From: Nymphaea colorata
Lineage: Eukaryota; Streptophyta; Magnoliopsida; Nymphaeales; Nymphaeaceae
Assembly (NCBI RefSeq): GCF_008831285.2
Contig: NC_045145.1
Coordinates: 5,518,802-5,582,801, forward strand
Direction of reading: 5' to 3'
Length of the DNA: 64,000 bases
In this document: one piece after another, positions 23,769 through 34,964 of the stretch
Position numbering within the stretch: the stretch's first letter is position 1
Layout of the letters: the number at the start of each line of letters is the position of its first letter
Program-made: the position numbers and the translations under genes
The notes under the pieces: generated by a model
Databases searched by the model: none
Told to the model about the DNA's origin: nothing
The model's input: only the letters and a program-made list of their open reading frames with translations

Positions 23769-24610
23769 CTTTTAACATTTGGTATTTGAAAGAAGCAATG
23801 CTGATGCAGCCGTAACAATGGCTGATATCATGTCCGCTGATTTGGTTCACCAAGTGATATCAGCATGTATACCACCAATCTACCCTCCAAGATTTGGTCA
23901 TGGTTGGGCTTGTATTCCCCTAATGCCATCTTCTGGGAGGGCCAGCCTTGACAGCAAATCCTGATCCAATGTTTCTACAGAAGGCAAGGCTTCATTGCAT
24001 GGTTTATCAGCCACATCACTCCAGCATACCCTCTTCAGCTGAATGTAGTCAAGCATCTTGCAACACTGTCTCCAGTGCGGGCTGCGCTGGCCTGTGTATT
24101 TGGAAGTAGCATATTATCCAGTGGCAGTATCTCTTTAGAATCAAAGTCCTCCAATGATTCAATATCACAGACTGTTGACAATGATAGACTGTTCTACGAG
24201 TCCGCTCTTGATCAGTCATACAGGTCAATTATTTTGCACCTATTCTTGTTCTTGTCTATGCTATTGTCATTAAAGTACATTTTTTCAATTTATTGCAGGT
24301 TCCCAACTTCAAATCGATGGATACAGATGCAATCCAATCTCCATAGAGTGTCTGAATCCGCTGCCACCTCAACATGCATAGCTGAAGTTGGAAAATCCAA
24401 AGGTGAGTCCAGATTTGCTATTAAGCGTTCTTTCAAGCCTGATAGAGAAGTCACGTATCTACATCTATTTCAGAGTCTGATGCACAAAATCATGGCTCTT
24501 TAGAATCTTTACAAAGTGCTCAAAAGTTTGAAAATGTGGACCTGGAAAAGGCAGTTTTTCTTTCATTGGATGGGAGAACGAAGGACCATATGAAGAAGCT
24601 GTTGAAAGGT
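23769..24610 (+). pseudogene. ZFYVE26/spastizin-like gene fragment, broken
   Basis: Exon-like blocks of a large plant protein. Block 1 (23,769-24,223) encodes VFERSNADAAVTMADIM, then ADLVHQVISACIPP, then after a stop (about 23,962) and a frameshift VVKHLATLSPVRAALACVFG, then DRLFYESALDQSY. A GT donor and an intron ending GCAG (24,298) follow, and block 2 opens with FPTSNRWIQMQSNLHRVSE. Block 3 (from about 24,474) reads AVFLSLD and, after one missing base near 24,571, WENEGPYEEAVER before a donor-like GT. The string matches my memory of the plant protein related to human ZFYVE26 (spastizin), a very large endolysosomal/autophagy trafficking factor; spatacsin is the alternative. Introns are retained, so the copy is DNA-derived. 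Only a small middle portion is present, with at least one stop and two or three frameshifts. Confidence 0.62.
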
Positions 24611-25832
24611 TTTTCTCCTCATTGTCTATCTTTTGATGATGTTTTGGACCTATGCAACAACTGACTTTATTCCATTGCAGTAGTATTTGTCTTGCTTTTC
24701 TCCTATATTTTATGTTGGGAGGCTGGCTGACTAGCATGACTCGATTATTGTGGTGGACATTATTTGTTTCTCAAAATCTAATTATTATGATCTCTTGCCT
24801 GTTGTTGATATATGATAGAGGGTAAGCTAAAACTAGAGTCTACATGCTTGGTAGGCACAGTTTCTCATATATACTTAAAGAAAAGGGAAAAATTCATTCA
24901 AGTTTATACCATTTTCTCTTAGAATTTTTCCTTTTATGGAGACTGAAAAACTCATAAACACTTTCAGATGAGTAGACACACGAAGGTTACTTATTTGATA
25001 TTTGTTTGTGTGTGTGCTATGTGTACAACATAAAAAAAAGGCACTGAATTTATCACATAAACTATTTATAAAAATTGAATTCAACACAAAAGTCTTAGGA
25101 AGAAGCTCAAAATTATGCATGTTGTTTAGTTATCTATAAGCTTAGTTCTTAGGAGTAGGTGATGAATGTTCATCTTCCTCAACAAGACATATGTCCCATA
25201 TGTGAATTTTTTTTTGTTTTTGTTTTTTGAAATAATCTTATATTTTGCAGAGAAGAATCCCCACATGTACCTTTATAAAATGATGAAGTCTAGCCTCAAA
25301 TGCTAGTTTTCTTGCTTTAAGACTAACCCAACTGCTAGACCTCTTCCTTCCTGTGTGCATGTTAGGGTCTCAGCCTCCCTATTTTATGCATTCATTTTTC
25401 AATCCTTTCACTAATAAATTACTATATGTGTTTCCTAATTCAATTTATTGCTCCTCCGTGGAGATATTTTTCTTTACCATTGTCACAAATCCAATGGATC
25501 TTTACCCTCCCCCCACCCCAACCAAAAAAAAAAAGCAAAAGCAGGACAGAAAGAAGGTAAACAAAGAAAAATAGGAAAAAAATTATGATATTTGAAGAAA
25601 AATGAAAAAATATAAGTATCATTTTTTTTGTTGTTTTCCCTTTTTTTCAGAGTTTATTTAATATTTAATAATTATTTGAATGTTGATCAATCATTTTATA
25701 AGAAAATTAGTAAAAAAAACTAAAATATGTTATTTTTTTATATTTTTATTTGTTTGAATTCCCAAGAAAAACAAACTTCCGAATGCACACCTTAAAAGAA
25801 AACCTCATTGTTAGGGACCCAAGTATTGTATC
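24611..25832. other. AT-rich spacer
   Basis: Starts with what may be retained intron after the ZFYVE26-like exons, then T- and A-rich runs (about 25,525-25,760). No gene, RNA or element termini recognised. Confidence 0.5.
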
Positions 25833-26228
25833 TATAACAACCTTGCCAGTGGATCCAAACCCACCCCAAGCAAGTCAGAAAAAGGCTAAGAACTAGGACA
25901 ACTAATCATTTAACAACTCCCTTTATATGTCTGGAACAATTCTTTATAATTAAACTTTTGGTGAGTTACAATCTCCACCCTCCCCCCTTCAAAGCACACG
26001 TCTTCATGTGTATGCGACCTTAGGTCCGAATGCTGGGCCGACTTTGATACCACTATAACCACTTGGCTGGCAGATCCCAACACGCCCTCTAAGAGTTTCG
26101 GTTCCACCCCGGAAAATGTAGAATCAAGACAAAGTCACTTAATAACCCCCTTTATAAGTCTCCAAAGATTCTTTACAATATTGGATATGAGACTAAGGTG
26201 TTATAATATTAAATTTTTGAGTGTTACA
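25833..26228 (-). mobile_element. TRIM (miniature LTR retrotransposon)
   Basis: Read on the minus strand: a 175-bp LTR (26,228 to 26,054) starts TGTAACACTC and ends AAGTGGTTATA. A primer-binding-site-like GTGGTATCAAAGTC (26,053-26,040), an internal region of only about 83 bp, and a polypurine stretch GAAGGGGGGAGGGTGGAGAT follow. The second LTR (25,970 to 25,833) starts TGTAACTCACC and ends AAGGTTGTTATA. This layout, two short LTRs, PBS, PPT and no coding sequence, defines TRIM elements, which move using proteins of other elements. The LTRs are clearly diverged and differ in length, so it is old. No target duplication was found. Confidence 0.75.
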
Positions 26229-26487
26229 ATCCACACCCCTTAAGGCACATGAAACATCGTGAGATGAATTCCGCAATCTCTTCCTTCATCTCTGGCCACC
26301 AAAAATTTCTTTTTATATTTGGATACATTTTGGTGCTTCTTGGATATATGCTATATCTCGATACCTCTAATTAAACAATTTTCAAATATCAGGCATTCTC
26401 ATGCTCCAAGTGTTGTTTCATTCAAATTAGAACATAGAATACCCTCATGTATATGTGTCTACCTTAATAAAATCACAAAGTCTGTGC
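26229..26487. other. Short spacer
   Basis: Short AT-rich sequence between the TRIM and the duplicated block; nothing recognised. Confidence 0.4.
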
Positions 26488-27923
26488 CCTTAACTAATGC
26501 ATCAATTTCCTTTCCATTCAAACAAAACGCATAGGCACCCGTGCTACTCAAACCAAAAACCAGCCACTAACCAACCACAAGCTCAAGCTAATGTATGAAC
26601 AAGCTACAAGCATATCACCGGTATTAAGTTATTGTATTATTATCTCATTTGAAGCAAAGATAGTAACTAGATGCTTGATGAATAAGTTCATTAAATTCAA
26701 CAGCACTGGCAGAGTGTGGTTTTTTTTTTTCCTGAAGGGCACTTGCGTCACCGTTGGGTAGAGGCGGGTGTGAGTATTGTGTAGGAAAGTAAGCACACAA
26801 ACTCGCAAAAATCCTATTTTCAAATTGATACTTTGGGGAAATTGTCTTTATTTACAACTTTGGACTTCCTTAAAAATTTTAAAATTTTAGAACTAGTGCC
26901 CCTTAACCAAAAGCCGGATAAACACTCAGCTTCATTGCAATAAAATGCTTTCACCAGCTCACATGTAGCTCACTACTTTGCAATCAAATATTGACACGAA
27001 CCTACATGTAACTCTGCCATAGTTCAAAAACATGTGTTTTTTCTCTTACCTTTCTTATGTTGGCCCACATGTAATTTGCATACGGTTCAAAAACATGTAC
27101 TTTTTCTTTTAACTTTTTTATCTTGGTTGCAGTATGGGACGTTCATAATTCTTGTCTATTTTCATTCTATATGTCTCATAAAAATGTTTCAAACAATCAG
27201 TCTGTTGTAAATGAATGTCTAACAGGATTCAGACCAAAAGTCTGCACAGAATGAGAATTGACAAAAATTTATTTCACTATCCAAATTTGACACTTGTTTT
27301 TACATAGACGTAGATATAATACAAAATTTTCCTGATTTTTTCACAAGTAACAAAGTTTTTAATATATTGTTCAATTATTTCTTGTCAGACATAATATTGA
27401 TATTTTTAATGTTAAATACAAAAAAGTTTGTAAATAAAAAAATTATAAAAGGTATGTTTGCTTGTGTCTTATTTTGGAAAAGAATACAAGTGAACTCAGA
27501 AATCAAGTACCGATTGTACATTTTGGCATCCTTGTATCATCAAGCTCAACGATAGACGTTGAAAACAGCAATTTTCCAGTATTATAATATGTTGAGTTTT
27601 CAATTTTCTTTATGTTTCCAAAGTTTTGTTAGAAATGCTGAATGAATTAAAATTTTAAATTTTGAGATATAAAACAGATTTTATGTTTATATGGATGAAA
27701 ATTTTTAAATTTCCTTTAGCTCTATCTAGAAAATAGGGTATAGATGTTCATTCCACTCAAACCAGCAAATGGATGCGAACCAAACACTTGTCCAAGCATT
27801 CCAAAAGGGTTGGTACAACAGGATCGACAAGGGCTGGCAGGTGACCACTCTCCTTTTTGAATTCCCGAGTCAACTTTTTATGTTGCAAACAAAGGATCAC
27901 CAATCCGCAAGTTGAAGTGCAGA
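26488..27923. repeat. Duplicated block, copy 2
   Basis: Counterpart of 12,425-13,776 in the same orientation. It carries an extra segment of about 90 bp near 27,505-27,595 (starting CAAGTACCGATTGTAC) that copy 1 lacks. Confidence 0.85.
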
Positions 27924-27937
27924 AAACCTTCTTTGGA

Positions 27938-28212
27938 TAATGTTGTCAACATGGCACTAATGAATATTACTAACAATAGGTACCAGTGTCAAGTGGTGAC
28001 CTTCCTTGTCTGCCACCTCAAACTTTTTAGCACCATCCCCCTCCATGATCTGATTTTCTTGGTCCTGCCATCCATTTCTGATAGGGATGTCAATATATCT
28101 GATTTGAATTAAATATCCAATTGAACTGATCTGAAAAATTTGGACATGAGAAAAAAAATAATATCCGATTAAGAAATCGGATCAGATTTGGATTTAAGAG
28201 ATGACATCCGAT
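27938..28212. repeat. Duplicated block, second part of copy 2, with MITE-like left end
   Basis: Counterpart of 15,361-15,630. It includes the TAGGGATGTCAATATATC terminus and the first 120 bp or so of the small inverted-repeat element. Similarity ends at GACATCCGAT, and the next bases are kinesin coding sequence. Confidence 0.85.
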
Positions 28213-29780
28213 AAGACGGGAATGACCAGCGACGCCGGTGATGTGGTCATGGCGCGCTGGTTGCAATCAGCTGGTCTGCAGCATCTTGCTTCTCCTTTGG
28301 CTTCCTCAGGCATCGATCATCACATGCTCCCAAATCCTCTTATGCAGGTTTTCCTCTTCCCCTGTTGTCTGGTTTCTTTGACTGGGGATTACTTTTGAAG
28401 TGATGAGCTTCTGATTATGCGTTTGTTGTTTAGCACCATTGAATAAACACATGAATAAAGTGTCATTGAATAAACGTTTCCATGCATGTAATATGCGGAT
28501 CTACATCGTTGACTGAGGGCTATCTGTTAGAGATTGAAAATCACATCTGTTTGAGAACTGCATCCGATTATGGAGGCTTAGTGAAACTGGAACTTGGATA
28601 TTCGTGAGTGCATGATTTCCATTTTCAGTTTCTTTTGCTGTTCTAATTCTGAGTGAAGAAAATGGTAAAATTGAAAATCTTTTTCTCAGGGATATGGAGC
28701 TCAATCGGTGGAGGAAAAGCAGAGGCTATATAAGTTTTTAAGGAACTTGAATTTGAATGGGGACAGTGGGTCAGAACCATACACACCGCCTACACCAGGC
28801 TTGGGGTTCAGTTGCACGATGGATGGATTTTATTCTCCCGAATTGAGAGGGGAATTTGGAGCTGGTCTCTTAGACCTGCATGCAATGGATGACACGGAAC
28901 TGCTATCAGAGGTATGTAGCTAGCACGTTTTGTGTTCTTGCCCTCAGATAAAAGAGCCAGTATTTGATTAGTATGGCAGATGTAGAATCTTTCATGGGCT
29001 GTTACTCTTTTCATCTAAATGAAATTTATTGTACAGAACTTCATCTGGTTCATATTTGCTTTTAGGGAGTAAATTATATCCATTCTTGTTGTACGCAACT
29101 AGGATTACGACTGTTCCATGCCCTACCTTCTTTCTATTATTAAATGTTCCAGAGACAACAGTAACTTATGTGTTTGATCAATACCTGACATGCATTTATA
29201 CCAACATTCTCATGATAGTTGCTTTGAAAAGGTTCTTTTGAAGTGGTTAGTTTCTTTGCATAGCTCTCTCTCAGCACATGATGGAGCTGTTACTCATGAG
29301 TAGGTCGCACTTTATTTTCTTTTGTTTTCTGGTGCCTTACTAAATCCCTTGAATGGCAAGGCAGTAACCAAGTTAAGATGGACCAAGAGGTTTGTTATCT
29401 GACATCGATGTTGATGCTGTAATCATGAACTCGTCACCTGACATGGATGTTGATTGCTGGAATGTTGGACTTACTTTTCCTTGTCCTGTTCTCCACTTCT
29501 ACTCTTGTATTAGAGAGAGATGAGTTCCATCCTTTTAAAGAAATGTACGCTTCTATTGGCAGTTCTGTTTTTCATGGCTTCTTCCATTAATTTGTTCCGA
29601 TGAAAATGGTAAGAGATAATAAAAATAGAGCCATAATCTCTAGGGATCTAGTTTTCAGATTGATCATTTAACAGAAAACTTTTCTTTATGTTGGTGGCAT
29701 GTGATCTCTAAACCTTTTGAGACGTCACCCTTTATGCCTGCAGTCACAAGGGGCTTCGATAGTGATTTAATAACTCAAGG
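28213..29780 (+). pseudogene. KIN13A: 5' exons of kinesin-13A, motor domain absent
   Basis: Three exon blocks of a microtubule-depolymerising kinesin-13. Block 1 (28,213-28,347) encodes DAGDVVMARWLQSAGLQHL followed by ASPLASSGIDHHMLPN and LMQ, then a GT donor. Block 2 (28,690-28,911), after TTTTCTCAG, encodes GYGAQSVEEKQRLYKFLRN, NLNGDSGSEPYTPP and GEFGAGLLDLHAMDD before GTATGT. Block 3 (from 29,698) encodes HVISKPFETSPFMPAV and FDSDL, then loses similarity. These are the conserved N-terminal residues upstream of the motor in plant kinesin-13A. The initiator region is missing: the coding sequence starts abruptly at a repeat junction. The base before block 3 is G where the acceptor AG is needed, so splicing would fail. 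No P-loop or other motor motif follows. Blocks 1 and 2 are frame-intact and close to consensus, suggesting a fairly recent capture or partial duplication. Confidence 0.85.
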
Positions 29781-31390
29781 CCTTTCCTTTAGCACCTTCA
29801 GACAATTTCCTATCATCCCTAAGTGCGAGTTCCCGAGTAGGAACTGTTTAATCAGATGCAAAGAAAAGAGAAAATACAGAAGAATATCCATGAATGATTT
29901 GTACAAAGCAAATCCCTTTTACTGATAAAGAGAAAAATACCTTCAAAAATTTAAGTGGAGGAGAATTCAGCCAATCGAGCTTAGAAGGGAACTCTGGCAC
30001 ACTATTACCTCTATGGGGATGGCAAACACCAATGTTAAGACACAATTTGCTCAAAACAACTCTGTAACAAAATGAAATTTGACAACTACCAGACTTCTAA
30101 ATCAGATATATATTTGAGAAGTTGTTTTGTCCTAGGCTCAGACTCACCTGTCAAGAGATGCAACAGTTAGATGATGAGTAACAGAGGCAGCTAAAAAAAG
30201 AATTAAAATCCACAAAATTTGGAAGGGCTGTATAAAACTTTTTCTTCTTTTTCATCAATGGGTTGTCATTATGGAGCTAGATTTGGTAAAAAATAGGTTT
30301 CAATTAGTAATCAGATTCAGATCCTGTAGTAGTTTTTTCCAAATAAAAGTCGGACAAAGTTATACTAACATATGCACATGAATTTTAGATTTCAAGATAG
30401 TCAAAGTTGAATCAATTATAACTTCCAAGTTAATAATATACAGCCACAGGAGCTTATATCATAGTCATCCAATTTCTTTTGATATCATTAACTGCAAGGA
30501 ATGAATGGATACAGACAATCAACCTGGGTAAGGGTCTTTCAAACACAACAAATTTATACCTTATAACAAAACTAGGTAGTGACGTCCAGTACAACTTTTG
30601 ATGGGTCCAATACCTGTACCAAAAGACATTCTTTAGAAGGTATCAGCTGATGGCTGGAAATCTAGATAGCTTAAATTATATCCTACTTTCTTTCACCACC
30701 AGATAGATTTTGATTGCCTTAGACTCTAGCAAGTTGCAACCATTCACCAACTTCCTACATCAACGAAGCCAACAAATATCCTTTGAGGCTTCAATAGATT
30801 TATTTATGTATAGTATTTCATCTTCTTGTCTAGTGTATTCTACTGAGGTAGTATACACATAAATGGGTATTTGTATCTTAAGGAAATTTTCCAAGTCTTT
30901 ACTATGTATTTTTCCTAAACTATCTACAAAACATATTATATCCTCTCAAAGTGCAATTAGCACATAATTAAACATTTGAAACCATGTAACTAACAAGAGA
31001 GAAATTAACAAATAATATCTGATATTACATCTATCTAAGACAAAAATCAAAACTTTTATTCTTCCTTGTATGAGACCAAGTCCATAACAAACAGGGCATA
31101 CCATCACTTTGCGAAAGGAAGGGATCGCTGGAACCAAATAACAAATTCAAAATACTTTTAGGAGATGCATACTACATTGCCTGCATAGAAACCATCAGTT
31201 GTCCTGCATCTCAAGTTTGAAAAAGTAGTACAAAACAAAAGTATGGATCTAAACAGAGAAACATTCTTAGTGCCTAACATGCACATGTTAGTCATATGAT
31301 CTGATCTTGCAAAGGTCAGTATATTATTGTTAGCCTGCAGTGAACAACGGAGATTAACTCACACACTCCACGCCATTTTTCCACCTTAAA
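29781..31390. other. Gene-less spacer
   Basis: About 1.6 kb of AT-rich sequence with short frames only. No kinesin motor exons, element ends or RNA genes seen on either strand. Confidence 0.5.
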
Positions 31391-31850
31391 TAGTATACTA
31401 TATAACGTATATGTTATATAGTATATTGTTATAGCGTATATGTTATAACATATAACGTATAATTATATACACATATAAGTACGTACTATTATGCACTTAG
31501 ACATTGTACATATACATATATTATATGTTATAACCTGTACATAACATATAATATGACATATAATTAGACGTTATAACGTATAATATATATAATATGTGTA
31601 CATATAATACACTATATACTATAATATTTATATAGTATATATAATATAACTGCTATATGCTATATGTGTACATATAGCATTTGTATATATAGTGATATAA
31701 CATATAAGATATTTTACATGTTATATATATTATACATATAATATATGTGCACATATATTATATATGTATATGTGCACTATATATTATATATATAGTGTAC
31801 ATATACATATGTACACCATATATATAATATATGTGTGCATTTATTGTATG
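31391..31850. repeat. AT-rich TATAACGTATA-type low-complexity patch
   Basis: About 460 bp of TATA/TTATAACGTATA-type sequence resembling the 18,981-21,167 array, lying directly against the 5' LTR of element D. Non-coding. Confidence 0.85.
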
Positions 31851-31855
31851 TGTAG

Positions 31856-32791
31856 TGTGCCAACGAATCAACGTGCCCCGTTGTTCCGCCTCATGTGTTC
31901 GGCTACCTAGACAACGCTGACTGCTTCTAAGTGCCAACCATTCTTCATCCAGCACTAAGCAAGCATCCAGCTGACGTCCGAGCTACGACCAGCTGCTTCG
32001 GACTCTTCTTCAGTCCAGCGAGCTACTCTCTTCCAAACCGAGGACTCCCACCTATAGCGTCTGGCGAGGGCTCAGCTCGTCTCCAGCGCCAGGCTTCCCC
32101 GATTCTAAACAGATCGGGTTACTTGGACAATCAATGAAGTTCCTCTATGCTCCCCCTCATGATCTCAATTGTAATAGTTGGACTTTCACGCACTTCCATC
32201 TTGTGTGCTTGGTGTTCAATACTTCGGGGAGGCACGAGGCTTGCTCGCTATCCATTTTAGGCGCAGTGTGATGGGCCTTTGAAGGCCGAGTTTCTCTTCT
32301 CAGTTGTTACGGTTCTCCATTGCCGAATCTGAATTCGGTAGGGTATACTCTCTTTTCCCCCTATAGATCTGGATGGGTGCTTTTTATTTCCAGCCATTCT
32401 TTGGTCTTCAATTGTTGGAGAGCTCCTCCAAAGTGCATAAAGCCAAGGATACAGACTAGGATTGAGTTGACCATCCTAAGGTGGGTATGGTTTGGCCAAT
32501 TAGGCATGTATGTTGTGGATGGATGTGTGATTGTTGAGCCGAGCAGAGGGGTGTTGAGTGAGATGAGAGTGATTTAAAATATTGTATCGCACGCTTGATG
32601 TACTGCCTCACAACCCTATTCTATCGTGTACTCATCTAGGTAGGAAGGGCTTGGGAATAATACGCGCTTGTACTTGACATAAACGTGGGGTCTTTTAGTC
32701 TGGGTTCCTATCCGGCTTCTCATTTGTATTCATTAACTGTGATACTTCTGGGGTGGAGACTAGTGGCGGGGTCCTAAGGAGGGGTGCAACA
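31856..32791 (+). repeat. 5' LTR of element D
   Basis: Begins TGTGCCAACGAATCAACG and ends GGGGTGCAACA. It aligns over its length with 39,319-40,243, sharing TTCTTCATCCAGCACTAAGC, AGCTGCTTCGGACTCTTCTT and TTAGGCATGTATGTTGTGG. Confidence 0.85.
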
Positions 32792-32795
32792 TTAG

Positions 32796-32807
32796 TGGTA
32801 TCAGAGC
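32796..32807 (+). other. Primer-binding site of element D
   Basis: TGGTATCAGAGC, complementary to plant initiator tRNA-Met, four bases after the LTR end. Confidence 0.85.
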
Positions 32808-33064
32808 AACAGTTAGCCAACATTAGTGACAGTGTGTTTGGTTGTAGCAGTCAGTAATTTTACCATACTTCCGATGCTTGTTTTGATATGCAATTTTGAC
32901 AGTAGATTCGTAATTAAATTTGCCAAACAGAGAACCAATTTTCAGGGCAAACCAATACAAAACCATTTGAGTTAAGGTCACATCATTGTGGACCTTGAAT
33001 AATGTCAAATCTGAGCATAACCAATGCAATTTTCAGCATGAGAAAAGGAAAAGAGATCCAAGTG

Positions 33065-34964
33065 ATGTCTCCCATTGAGGAAGAGGTAGTCACTTCCCAG
33101 TCCTAGGACCCAAAGGTCTTTGCCCAGATGGTAGGAGAATATGGCTACAGTCAACCAAACCTCAGACGACGAGCTTCACCGAGTTCATCATGGGACAACG
33201 ACCTTGAAGAGCCAGTTTTCAATTCTTATGGCCAAGATGGATGACAACAGGGCGAGACGTGAGAGGGACCCCTCCGAGGAGAGGGCAAGGTTCCAAGAGA
33301 TGATGTCTACGATGTATGGAGCTAGCCAAAGGTTGGATGAGAGACATGCAACCAAAGGTGACAGCAGGAGATCTGGTTCAGTGCACTGAACATGGGTAGC
33401 AGATCTTGAGGATCGGATTTCTTATGACAGCATGCGTTGCAGTGGTGTAATGAACCACACTCGGGGACCCTACTTCTCCAGTGATGTCATACTTAGCAGC
33501 TCGAGGTGTCACCAAGAGGTGCATGCTGGAGAAACACCCAACAGGGACAATCGAGAGGCAATTTGTGTGTGGGGAAGCAGGCGTGTCTTGGACTTAGACG
33601 ACGCAGGGCAGCCACGGGTGGACACACTTACAGTCACCGAAGGGGACAGTGCTAACCAAGCGCTGAGTCTGCAAGGTGCTGATCGGCAAAGGCAGGCTGA
33701 AGGATCGGCTGCCCACGAACGGGTATACATGGGACTCGAGTGGCACGAGTGGCTAACGAGGAGAAAGAGAGGGATGCAGCGGTATCTGTGTTGGTCAATG
33801 ACAGGCTCGTTACAGTCAGGCAGACTGAATATCATAAACATGCTCCTGCTAGTTTAAGGCCGTGGGTAGAGGAAGTAACACAACGTTGCACTTTAGCAAC
33901 AGAGGTGACCCTAACTTCAATTGAGCCCCTAAGGGATGTGTCTCAATTGGTCAGTAGTCATCTTGATGGGTTAAAGTAGGTAGCAACCTGCATAGTCATG
34001 ACAGCGGGGGAACGAGGAATAGCCACCTATAGTGCAATGGACTTCACAGCCCGGATCAGCAGTAGTCTTCTGGGCATTCCCGACAACACCCTTGCCCTGC
34101 TACTCTCTTGAACTGTAAGCCTAAGGAGGAGGCCTCCCAACAAATTCACGGTAGAAAGCTGTAGGGGCAAGAGAAGATATCTGGACCCACGCACAGTGAG
34201 ACACTGCCTGGTATTTCGAGTTGGTGCGGGAAGAGAGACGGAAAGTGGGTCTCTTCAAGGAACGGATACAACCTATACTGGCTGCACTAGCTGGGACCAA
34301 CGGCTGCGACCAACAATCAGTTTCTCGCATGGCTGTTCTCACCCCATCATTGCAGCAAATGACAAGCCAAGAAAGGGGAGAGCTTATCAAGCGAGGCTGT
34401 TGTTTCAGGTGTGACGTGACATGAGAACACGGACATAAGCATGAGCAGTCCCCTAACCGAGGAGAAGGATGAGCCGGTTGTGTCCACTGAGCCATCAACG
34501 AGGTTCCTTGAGGAGGAAGAAGCAGTTGTGACTGTGCAACTGGGTGGGCGTGGGGGGCCGGCACGGCCCGACCCGATTTGGGAAAAACCTGGCCTGGGTC
34601 AGCAAGGCCCGGCCCATTTAGCCTGTTTAGATAAAAAAATTATTTTTTTTAATTTTTTTGTTTAAATATTATATATTTATTATTAATAAATATATTTTTT
34701 ACTTAAAAATTATTTTATAATTAAAAATAATTTTTTTATTTTAAATGGGCTGGGCCGGGCTCGGGTCGAGACCCGGACTATCGAGCCCGGGCTGGGCTCA
34801 CCGGCCCGGCCCGGTGCCCACCCTTCTGTGCAAGTTGGTGACAGGTTTGTTCCAGCAAAAACCGAGCCAGCTGTAGGTGCTTCTTTTAGTTGTCACGCTT
34901 CAAACTTAAGGCCTGAGATGGACAAAGAAATGAAGGGACACACTCACCTCATACTTCCTTGAAC
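33065..34964 (+). pseudogene. gag remnant of element D
   Basis: The left part reads ATVNQTSDDELHRVHHG and an acidic/basic helix-like stretch RERDPSEERARFQEMM (33,141-33,389). After unclear sequence, the frame at 34,221 gives RRKVGLFKERIQPILAALAG, QQMTSQERGELIKRG and the knuckle CFRCDVT-stop-EHGHKHEQ (about 34,400-34,446), where a Trp codon appears to have become TGA. An acidic linker EEKDEPVVSTEPS follows. A hAT-like element then interrupts it at 34,540-34,825, and VQVGDRFVPAKTEP continues beyond. Many stops and shifts make it non-functional. Confidence 0.65.
34532..34833. mobile_element. hAT-like MITE with 8-bp target duplication CTGTGCAA
   Basis: The element is 34,540-34,825 (286 bp). The left end reads CTGGGTGGGCGTGG and the right end CCGGTGCCCACCCTT, giving imperfect GGGTGGGC inverted termini. 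Identical 8-bp CTGTGCAA copies flank it at 34,532-34,539 and 34,826-34,833. Both arms are rich in GGCCCGG/CCCGGCC motifs and enclose a pure A/T core at about 34,630-34,745. This is a well-known form of plant hAT MITE. No coding capacity. Confidence 0.9.

Noticed and set aside
33432-33857. Overlapping 110- and 141-codon frames in the D gag region
   Set aside because: They lie in the GC-rich part of a decayed gag, are in different frames and strands, and show no domain.
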